From Pseudomonadales bacterium (GTDB lineage Bacteria; Pseudomonadota; Gammaproteobacteria; Pseudomonadales; Halieaceae): DNA of 64,000 bases. The stretch lies in assembly GCA_024234855.1 (NCBI GenBank), contig JACKNN010000003.1:186001-250000 (forward strand). The letters are read 5' to 3'. Each line of letters begins with the position of its first letter. The stretch's first letter is position 1. The notes under the pieces were generated by a model that saw only the letters and a list, made by a program, of their open reading frames with translations, was not told where the DNA came from and searched no databases. The translations under genes were made by a program, and so were the position numbers. Shown here in pieces: positions 52,773 to 59,461 of the stretch.

Positions 52773-53929
52773 GCGCCCGCCTGGGAATTATCGGCGGTGG
52801 CCAGTTGGGGTTGTACCTGTGCGAGGCGGCCCAGGCTTTGGGAATGCAGGTCTGTATCCTGGCGGAGGCGGCAGATGCCGTCGCCCTGCAGCGCGCCGAC
52901 CGAGCCATTGTCGGCGACCTCGACAGTGCGCTGGCGCTGGACCAGTTACTGGCCGCCAGCGATGTCATTACCTTCGACAAGGAGGCTGTGCCCGACGCGG
53001 CCCTCCACTACCTGATCGAGGTGCACTCCCGGGCGGGGGTTGCCATATTTCCCCGCGCTGAAACCCTCTTGATGCTGAAAGACAAGGCGCTGCAAAAAGA
53101 CTGGTTACAGCGGCACGCCCTCCCGACCCTGCCTTTCCATACAGTGTCCGGGAAGGCGGGCCTGGGCGAGTTGCCGGTGGCAATGCTTGGCACCGCCGTG
53201 GTGCAAAAGGCGCGTTGCGGCGGTTATGACGGACGCGGTGTCCAGATATTACCGGCGCTGGCTGCAGCGCAATTATGGGACGTGCCCAGCATAGTGGAAC
53301 CTTATCTGCCGGATTGTGGCGAAATCGCCGTGATTGCCGTGCGCGACCAGGCCGGTGCGGTACGCATGTATCCTCCCGTGGCGATGGAGTTTGATCCGCA
53401 GCTCAACTCAGTTCGAACCGTATCGATGCCTGCGGCCATCAGCCCGGCGCTGGGCGCGGCGGCGCTAGCGCTGGCCGAGCGGACCGTAACCCTGATGGGC
53501 GGGGTCGGCGTGTTTGCTGTCGAAATGTTTATCACCCCGGGCGACGAGTTGCTGATCAACGAGATCTCTCCCAGGGTTCACAACTCGGGCCATATTACCC
53601 TCGACGCCTGCAACGTCTCGCAATTTGAGCAACATGTGCGCGCCGTAGCGGGCCTGCCCCTGGTGATTATTGTCACCGGCCCCCCTGCGGCCATGGTGAA
53701 TATCCTCTTCAGTGAGGGCCTGCGGGAGAATTGCCCCGACAAGCCGCTCGCCGTGAAGCTGGCCGATCCGCACACCTCGGTTTACTGGTATGGCAAGCCG
53801 CCCGGCAAGGCCGGTCGCAAAATGGGACACATCAACGCGGTCGCCGGCAGTGCTGCCTTGGCGCTGGCGTTGGCCCACAAAACCATGGTCCGGCTCAGCG
53901 CACATGGCAACATTGGGCAGGCCGCATGA
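52769..53929 (+). CDS. purK: N5-carboxyaminoimidazole ribonucleotide synthetase (PurK), divergent
   Basis: A 386-residue ATP-grasp enzyme of the PurK family, which carboxylates aminoimidazole ribonucleotide with ATP and bicarbonate in purine synthesis. The N-terminal nucleotide fold is LGIIGGGQLGLYLCEAAQAL; ATP-grasp motifs are VVQKARCGGYDGRGVQ and the C-terminal EMFITPGDELLINEISPRVH followed by NSGHITLDACNVSQFEQHVR. The family's usual EFF and PRPHNSGH appear as EMF and PRVHNSGH, so it is somewhat diverged. GTG 52769 is used because AGAGGGG lies 7 nt upstream. It overlaps purE by four bases and begins a four-gene unit with purE, sbtA and sbtB. The order purK-purE is inverted relative to E. 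coli. Confidence 0.9.
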   Translation: MSARLGIIGGGQLGLYLCEAAQALGMQVCILAEAADAVALQRADRAIVGDLDSALALDQLLAASDVITFDKEAVPDAALHYLIEVHSRAGVAIFPRAETLLMLKDKALQKDWLQRHALPTLPFHTVSGKAGLGELPVAMLGTAVVQKARCGGYDGRGVQILPALAAAQLWDVPSIVEPYLPDCGEIAVIAVRDQAGAVRMYPPVAMEFDPQLNSVRTVSMPAAISPALGAAALALAERTVTLMGGVGVFAVEMFITPGDELLINEISPRVHNSGHITLDACNVSQFEQHVRAVAGLPLVIIVTGPPAAMVNILFSEGLRENCPDKPLAVKLADPHTSVYWYGKPPGKAGRKMGHINAVAGSAALALALAHKTMVRLSAHGNIGQAA

Positions 53930-54423
53930 CAGCCCTGGTCGGGATCATCATGGGCAGCGACTCGGATCTGCCGACGATGCGTGCCGCAGCCACGATGCTC
54001 GATGAACTCGGTGTCTCATTCGAGATCGATATTGTCAGTGCCCACCGCACGCCGGACAAACTGCATGAGTACGCCAGTTCCGCCGAAGCGCGTGGCCTGC
54101 GGGTCATCATCGCCGGGGCCGGGGGCGCCGCTCACCTGCCGGGCATGGCAGCGGCGCTGACGGTGCTGCCGGTGATCGGCGTGCCGATAGGCGCCACGCG
54201 GCTGGAAGGCATGGATGCGTTATTGTCCATCGTGCAGATGCCGGCCGGAGTGCCGGTTGCGACGGTGGCCATCGACAACGCGACCAACGCCGCCATTCTC
54301 GCCGCCCAGATGATCGCCACCGGAGATCCGGCCCTGCGTGAGCGCTTGCACCGGTACAAACTCGGCCTGCGCGACAAGGTGGTCGAGAAATCCCTGGCGT
54401 TGCGCAGTGAGGGGTCACCGTAA
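53926..54423 (+). CDS. purE: N5-carboxyaminoimidazole ribonucleotide mutase (PurE)
   Basis: A 165-residue class I PurE that moves the carboxyl group of N5-CAIR to carbon to give CAIR. The phosphate/ribose loop GIIMGSDSDLPTM, the catalytic-histidine segment SAHRTPDK (His40), AGAGGAAHLPGM and LLSIVQMPAGVPVATVAI are conserved. Two segments differ from typical class I enzymes: PSRALDG-type sequence is GATRLEG, and AIGKAGAxNA is AIDNATNA with one residue fewer. It may be a paralogue; whether another purE exists outside the window is unknown. ATG 53926 overlaps the purK stop (ATGA), and its TAA overlaps the sbtA ATG. Confidence 0.92.
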   Translation: MTALVGIIMGSDSDLPTMRAAATMLDELGVSFEIDIVSAHRTPDKLHEYASSAEARGLRVIIAGAGGAAHLPGMAAALTVLPVIGVPIGATRLEGMDALLSIVQMPAGVPVATVAIDNATNAAILAAQMIATGDPALRERLHRYKLGLRDKVVEKSLALRSEGSP

Positions 54424-55418
54424 TGTCGGTATTCCTGAGTAACCTCGGTTCGCCACCGCTGCTCTTTTTCTTCCTGGGTGTCATCGCCGTTGTTGTTCGT
54501 TCCGATCTCGAGATCCCTGCCCAGGCGGCAAAGTTTCTCTCGCTTTACCTGCTGTTTGCCATCGGCTTCAAGGGCGGTGTTGCCCTGGCGGAATCGAATA
54601 TCGATGGGGGGGTGCTGCTCACTTTGCTCGTGGCGGTTGCCATGTCAGCCCTGGTGCCTGTCTATACGTTTTTCCTCCTGAAAAAGCGCCTGTCCACTGC
54701 GGATGCCGCGGCAATCGCGGCGACCTATGGCTCAGTGAGTGCGGTCACTTTCGTCACTGCCGCGGGATACCTCGACATGCAGGGGGTCGCCTGGAGTGGC
54801 TACCTGGTGGCGGCAATGGCGCTGATGGAATCGCCGGCTATCATTATGGGGATCGTGCTGTACAAGCGCTACGCCAGCAGCGATGTTGCTGTTGCCAGCC
54901 CATTTTCCTGGCGTCAATTACTCAGCGAGTCACTTTTCAACGCCTCGGTATTCCTGATCCTGGGCAGTATGCTCATCGGCTGGATTACCGGTCCGGCGGG
55001 GATGAGCCAGGTGGAGCCGCTGGTGAAGGGCTTGTTTCTGGGCCTGCTCTGCCTGTTCCTGCTGGATATGGGGATAGTCGCGGCCCGGCGCTTCAGGGAT
55101 TTTCGCCAGGTGGGAGCCGGACGGCACAAGGGGCAGCCGGTCAGCTTGATGGTCGGCGCGGCGTTGGCAATACCCGTGTTCAATGCCTTGCTCGGTCTGG
55201 GTGCGGCGGCGCTGCTGGGCCTGAGTGAAGGTGATGCCCTGTTGTTGATCGTGCTGGTTGCCAGCGGCTCATACATTGCGGTACCCGCTGCAATGCGACT
55301 GGCGCTGCCGGAGGCCAATCCCGGCACGTACCTGACGATGTCGCTCGCCATTACGTTTCCGTTTAACCTGCTGTTAGGCATACCGGCCTACCATGCACTG
55401 ACCAGGTGGTTGCTATGA
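54423..55418 (+). CDS. sbtA: SbtA-family sodium-dependent bicarbonate transporter
   Basis: A 331-residue polytopic membrane protein of the SbtA (formerly DUF897) family, which in cyanobacteria imports bicarbonate with sodium. About ten hydrophobic helices are visible. Conserved segments are YLLFAIGFKGGVAL, ATYGSVSAVTFVTAAGYL, MALMESPAIIMGIVLYKR, FLGLLCLFLLDMGIVAARR, and the second half VGAALAIPVFNALLGLGAA, VASGSYIAVPAAMRLALPEANPG. The inverted pair of GSVSAVTF and GSYIAVPAA matches the substrate region of SbtA. It overlaps purE by one base (TAATG) and sbtB by four, tying bicarbonate import to the bicarbonate-using PurK. Confidence 0.9.
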   Translation: MSVFLSNLGSPPLLFFFLGVIAVVVRSDLEIPAQAAKFLSLYLLFAIGFKGGVALAESNIDGGVLLTLLVAVAMSALVPVYTFFLLKKRLSTADAAAIAATYGSVSAVTFVTAAGYLDMQGVAWSGYLVAAMALMESPAIIMGIVLYKRYASSDVAVASPFSWRQLLSESLFNASVFLILGSMLIGWITGPAGMSQVEPLVKGLFLGLLCLFLLDMGIVAARRFRDFRQVGAGRHKGQPVSLMVGAALAIPVFNALLGLGAAALLGLSEGDALLLIVLVASGSYIAVPAAMRLALPEANPGTYLTMSLAITFPFNLLLGIPAYHALTRWLL

Positions 55419-55711
55419 AGCCCTGCAAGCGTATCGAGATCGTAATTGAGACTCCCATGGCGCAGACCCTCACCGAACTGCTGCGGCAAGCGGGTGCCCC
55501 GGGCTTCACCCTGGTTCCCGAAGTGCGGGGCGCGGGGGATCGCGGTGAGCGCCGGGCGGACGAACTGTCCGGCGATTCCAGCAACTGCCTGGTACTGATC
55601 GCCTGCGACGACCAGGCCATGGTCGATACTATCCTTGAAGCGGTTCGCCCCCTGCTTTCCAGGAGTGGCGGCATCTGCCTCGTATCGGAGGCGCAATGGC
55701 TGCGACACTGA
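55415..55711 (+). CDS. sbtB: SbtB-like PII-family regulatory protein
   Basis: A 98-residue PII-superfamily protein with the layout of cyanobacterial SbtB. The first strand-helix is CKRIEIVIETPMAQTLTELL, then GAPGFTLVPEVRGAGDRG leading to the T-loop, LVLIACDDQAMVDTILEAV, and the closing GGICLVSEAQWLRH, parallel to the IIYICSAEVLYG end of SbtB. The redox-active C-terminal cysteine extension of cyanobacterial SbtB is absent. SbtB binds adenine nucleotides and gates SbtA, so the same role is expected here. ATG 55415 overlaps the sbtA stop. Sequence identity to known SbtB is low; genomic position is the strongest support. Confidence 0.82.
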   Translation: MKPCKRIEIVIETPMAQTLTELLRQAGAPGFTLVPEVRGAGDRGERRADELSGDSSNCLVLIACDDQAMVDTILEAVRPLLSRSGGICLVSEAQWLRH

Positions 55712-55754
55712 CAGGCAGATCGGCAATGAACCACCCCTGCCCTGGATGTGCGAG

Positions 55755-56987
55755 CTAGATCCTTTCGATAATAATCGCCGGCGCCATCCCGCCCGCGGCG
55801 CACATGGTCACCAGCCCGAACTGCAGGTCGCGGCGCTCCAGTTCGTCGAGAATGGTGCCGATCAGTACCGAGCCGGTGGCGCCGATGGGATGTCCCAGCG
55901 CCATGGCACCGCCATTGACGTTGACCTTGTCGCGATCGAGGTTCAGGTCGCGGATGAATTTCTCCGCCACCACGGAAAACGCCTCGTTGATCTCGAACAG
56001 GTCGATATCCGACAGTTGCAGGCCGGCTTTCTTCAATACCTTTTTCGCAGCGGGTACCGGTGCGTTCAGCATCAGGGTGGGAGAGTCGCCGACATTGGCC
56101 ATGGCTACGAAGCGCGCCCGCGGCTTCAGGCCGTGGGCCCTGGCGTATTCGGGTGAGGCCAGCAGCACGGCGGCGGCGCCGTCGACAACGCCGGAAGAAT
56201 TGCCGGCGTGATGAACGTGGTTGAAAACGAGATCCGGGTACACCCGGCGTATTTCCCCGCCGAAGGTGACGCCACTGTCATTGAGGGGATAATTGGCCAT
56301 GGCTTCGAAGGAGGGCTTCAGCTCCGCCAGCGTAGCCATGGTCGTCTGGGGCCGGGGAAACTCCTCATGACCCAGTGCCAGGCTACCGTCCAGGTTGTAC
56401 ACCGGCACCAGGCTCTTGTTGAAATAGCCATTCTTGATGGCGTGGTCGGCGCGTTGCTGTGAGACCACTGCCAGCGCATCCACCGCCTGCCGGTCTATGC
56501 CTTCCAGGGTGGCAATCGCGTCAGCGCAGACACCCTGGTGGGGTTGCGGGTGCCGCTCTCGCAGGTGCAGGTTGTCACTGTCGATAAACGGCGACTGGCT
56601 CGGGTCCTGGCCAAAGGTGGACATCATTTCGCAGCCGCCACCGATAACGAGGTCTTCCAGGCCGGCGAGAATATTGGCCGCCGCCAGGTTGACCGCGGTG
56701 ATACCCGAGCCGCAAAAGCGGTCCAGTGTAACGCCGGAAGACACCACGCTGTAGCCTGCGTCCAGTGCAGCCATCCGCGCCAGGTCGCCACCCTGCTGGC
56801 CGCGCTGTGAGCTGGTGCCGAAGATGATGTCGTCCACCTCGGCCGTGTCCAACTGGTTGCGCTGCGCTATGGCTTTCAAAACCGTGGCGCCCAGGTGCTG
56901 CGGGTGCAGATGGGCCAGCGCGCCCTTGCCTTTTTTGCCGATACCGCGCGGTGTGCGACAGGCGTCAATAATCCATGCTTCGCTCAT
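55755..56987 (-). CDS. Thiolase (acetyl-CoA C-acyltransferase)
   Basis: A 410-residue thiolase that cleaves 3-ketoacyl-CoA with CoA, or condenses acetyl-CoA units. The nucleophilic cysteine is in DRFCGSGITAVN (about residue 91). The other catalytic residues are in FEINEAFSVVAEKF, NVNGGAMALGHPIGATGS and TMCAAGGMAPA. It belongs to the FadA/PhaA group. It is the last gene of the reverse-strand set acyl-CoA dehydrogenase, enoyl-CoA hydratase, thiolase, with 11 bp to the hydratase gene, and so likely performs the final beta-oxidation step. The exact chain-length preference cannot be read from sequence. Confidence 0.93.
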   Translation of the reverse strand: MSEAWIIDACRTPRGIGKKGKGALAHLHPQHLGATVLKAIAQRNQLDTAEVDDIIFGTSSQRGQQGGDLARMAALDAGYSVVSSGVTLDRFCGSGITAVNLAAANILAGLEDLVIGGGCEMMSTFGQDPSQSPFIDSDNLHLRERHPQPHQGVCADAIATLEGIDRQAVDALAVVSQQRADHAIKNGYFNKSLVPVYNLDGSLALGHEEFPRPQTTMATLAELKPSFEAMANYPLNDSGVTFGGEIRRVYPDLVFNHVHHAGNSSGVVDGAAAVLLASPEYARAHGLKPRARFVAMANVGDSPTLMLNAPVPAAKKVLKKAGLQLSDIDLFEINEAFSVVAEKFIRDLNLDRDKVNVNGGAMALGHPIGATGSVLIGTILDELERRDLQFGLVTMCAAGGMAPAIIIERI

Positions 56988-56998
56988 TTTCTCTATCC

Positions 56999-57766
56999 CT
57001 ATTTGCCTTGCCAGTTGGGGGTACGCTTCTCAGCGAAGGCAGTGGCGCCCTCGATGGCGTCCTGGCTGGTCATTACCGGCAACACGATTTTCAGCTGCTC
57101 GGCGAACATCTGGCCGCTGTCCCAGTCCTGGGCTCTGGCCACCACCTGCTTGCTGGCGGCTACTGCCAGCGGGCCGTTGGCGGCGATTCTGGCGGCCAGG
57201 GCCCTGGCGGCTTCCAGTGCGGTTCCGGCCGGTACCACCTGGTTGACCAGGCCCAGTTCGTAGGCGCGCTGGGCACTGATGAAGTCCCCGGTCAGGGCCA
57301 GCTCCATGGCGATACGCGCCGGGATCTGCTTGGGCAGCTTGATCAGGCCGCCACCGGCCGCCGCGAGGCCGCGCTTGACCTCCGGTATACCAAATTTCGC
57401 CTCTTCGGATACCACGATCAGGTCGCAGCTGATGGCCACTTCAAAGCCGCCCGCCAGGGCGTAGCCCTCCACGGCCGCAATCACCGGTTTTTTCACCAGG
57501 TATTCCACCAGGCCCGCGAATCCGCGGCCCTCCACCACAGGCAGTTCACCGGTGACAAAGGCTTTCAGATCCATCCCGGAGCAGAAGGTGCCGCCGGCGC
57601 CGGTAATAATGGCCACGCGCAGGTCCGGGTTGCTTTCCAGCTCGTCGATCGCTGCGGATATGCCATCCGCCATTGCCTTGTTGACCGCGTTCTTGGCCTG
57701 GGGGCGGTTCAGGGTGATGGTCATTACTCCGTCGGCAATGTCCACTGCTACGGCGTCATCTGACAT
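56999..57766 (-). CDS. Enoyl-CoA hydratase
   Basis: A 255-residue crotonase. Both catalytic glutamates are present: one in GYALAGGFEVAISCDL and one in AKFGIPEVKRGLAAAGGG. The oxyanion-hole segment is GGTFCSGMDLKAFV. It hydrates trans-2-enoyl-CoA in fatty-acyl or related side-chain degradation. It is directly upstream of the thiolase in transcription order. Its leader contains a 15-bp tandem repeat array. Confidence 0.9.
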   Translation of the reverse strand: MSDDAVAVDIADGVMTITLNRPQAKNAVNKAMADGISAAIDELESNPDLRVAIITGAGGTFCSGMDLKAFVTGELPVVEGRGFAGLVEYLVKKPVIAAVEGYALAGGFEVAISCDLIVVSEEAKFGIPEVKRGLAAAGGGLIKLPKQIPARIAMELALTGDFISAQRAYELGLVNQVVPAGTALEAARALAARIAANGPLAVAASKQVVARAQDWDSGQMFAEQLKIVLPVMTSQDAIEGATAFAEKRTPNWQGK

Positions 57767-57801
57767 GCGGTTTCTCCTTGTGCTTGACGTTAGGGGATCA
57801 T

Positions 57802-57861
57802 TTCAGGGCGTACCTGCTCAGGGCGTACCTGCTCAGGGCGTACCCACCCAGGGCATGCCTG
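57802..57861. repeat. 15-bp tandem repeat in the leader of the enoyl-CoA hydratase gene
   Basis: Four consecutive 15-bp units (57802-57816, 57817-57831, 57832-57846, 57847-57861) of consensus ctcagggcgtacctg. The middle copies are nearly identical and the last is diverged. It lies 36-95 bp upstream of the hydratase start on its transcribed strand, between the acyl-CoA dehydrogenase and hydratase genes. Slippage here would alter the leader or spacing without touching a protein. Confidence 0.85.
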
Positions 57862-57993
57862 CGGGTTGGCCAGGGGTCATGGCGAGGGTCTTTATACAAC
57901 GTATGGTCCCGCTACACAATCCAGCCGGTACAGGCTGGCAATCTCTGGCGTAGAGACGCAGCCTGTGCGGCCCACCACGTGATCAGACCTGCT

Positions 57994-59214
57994 TCAGCTG
58001 CTATAGGCGCTGATGACCTGCTTGCCCAGAGCCATCTGGTGAACCTGGTCCGGCCCGTCGGCCTGCCGGCACCAGCGTGCGTAATTGAACGCCTCCGCCA
58101 TGAAGTAATCCGCGGTCAGACCGCCGGCGCCGTGCATCTGCATGCAGCGATCGATAATGGTCTGGACCATGATCGGCACGCTGATTTTACTGGCCGCGAT
58201 CATGTCGCGGGCTTCCTGGGCGCCCACCTCGTCCATCCGGTGACAGGATTTCAATACCAGCAGACGCGCCATTTCGAGCTCGGCAAAAGATTTTGCGATG
58301 TCCTCGCGCACCGACTGGTGCTGGCTGAGGGTGCGGCCGAAAGTCGAGCGGCTCGTCACCCGCTTGCAGGCCAGCTCCAGCGAGCGCTGGGCGGCGCCGA
58401 TCAGGCGCATGCAGTGGTGCATGCGACCCGGGCCCAGCCGCCCCTGGGCGATTTCGAAGCCGCGACCCTCACCCAGCAGGATATTCTCCAGCGGCACGCG
58501 CACGTCCCTGAACTCGATTTCCGCGTGTCCCAGCGGGGCGTCGTCGTAGCCCAGGGTGGTCAGCGGCCGCACCAGCGTCATGCCGGGCGTGCCCCGGGGC
58601 ACCAGCACCTGGCTTTGCTGCTTGTGGCGGCTGGGGTTGTGGGGGTCGGACTTGCCCATGACAATATAGATCTGTGTGCGCTCGTACATGGCGTTGGTGG
58701 CAAACCACTTGCGACCGTTCAGCACCCATTCGTCGCCCTCGCGAACGATGCTCAATTCGATATTGGTGGCGTCACTGGAGGCCACCTGCGGTTCCGTCAT
58801 GACATAGCAGGAACTGATCTCACCGGCGAGCAGGGCGGGCAGCCATTGTTCCTGTTGCTTCGCCGTGGCGTATTTCATGAATACTTCCATATTGCCGGTG
58901 TCGGGAGCATTGCAGTTGAATACTTCCGGCGACCACAGCACCCGCCCCATGATTTCCGCCAGCGGCGCATAGTCGAAGTTGCTGAGTCCTCCATGTTCGC
59001 TGAACTGCGCCAGGCTGGGCGGAATGAACAGGTTCCACAAGCCGGCGTCGCGCGCTTTTGCTTTTAACTCGTCCATGAGGGGCAGGGCGGCGAAACGGTT
59101 GGTCGATGCCGCCAACTGCTCATGGTAGGCGTGTTCGTTGGGGTAGATATGCTCATCCATGAAGGCCCTGAGCTGGAGTTGGTACTGTCGGGATTTTTCG
59201 CTGAACTGGTACAT
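57994..59214 (-). CDS. Acyl-CoA dehydrogenase (ACAD10/11-like)
   Basis: A 406-residue flavoprotein oxidising acyl-CoA to trans-2-enoyl-CoA. It has an N-terminal helical domain (YPNEHAYHEQLAA, GLWNLFIPPSLAQ), the middle beta domain YVMTEPQVASSDATNIELSI with NGRKWFATNA, and the C-terminal helical domain ASRSTFGRTL-like SRSTFGRTLSQHQSV, MQMHGAGGLT and RWCRQADGPDQVH. The last motif marks the ACAD10/11 group, which prefers long or branched chains. ATG 59214 follows GGAG. It is first in the reverse-strand catabolic set; a 227-bp gap separates it from the hydratase. Confidence 0.92.
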   Translation of the reverse strand: MYQFSEKSRQYQLQLRAFMDEHIYPNEHAYHEQLAASTNRFAALPLMDELKAKARDAGLWNLFIPPSLAQFSEHGGLSNFDYAPLAEIMGRVLWSPEVFNCNAPDTGNMEVFMKYATAKQQEQWLPALLAGEISSCYVMTEPQVASSDATNIELSIVREGDEWVLNGRKWFATNAMYERTQIYIVMGKSDPHNPSRHKQQSQVLVPRGTPGMTLVRPLTTLGYDDAPLGHAEIEFRDVRVPLENILLGEGRGFEIAQGRLGPGRMHHCMRLIGAAQRSLELACKRVTSRSTFGRTLSQHQSVREDIAKSFAELEMARLLVLKSCHRMDEVGAQEARDMIAASKISVPIMVQTIIDRCMQMHGAGGLTADYFMAEAFNYARWCRQADGPDQVHQMALGKQVISAYSS

Positions 59215-59461
59215 GACAATCTCCGGAAAAAAGGCGCGGGAAAGATTAACGGGCTTCGAGTGGATAGTACAGCGCCGGTCGGGCCACATGCCGTCCCTGG
59301 CCTTAGCCCACCAGCAAGCCGGGGCCGCTTATCCTGGCCGGGGGCGCGTTAGTGGCGTCAGCGCAGCTGCATTGTTGTCCGCATCCACTGCGCTTACACT
59401 AGCGGCACTCTCCTTCCTGTTGGTACCTGGTTCCGGTAATGGCGGAGCCCGGCAATAACGC

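Noticed and set aside
57778..59067. 429-codon forward frame with RAYLL repeats at its start
   Set aside because: The repeats come from the 15-bp tandem array; the rest is antisense to the acyl-CoA dehydrogenase.
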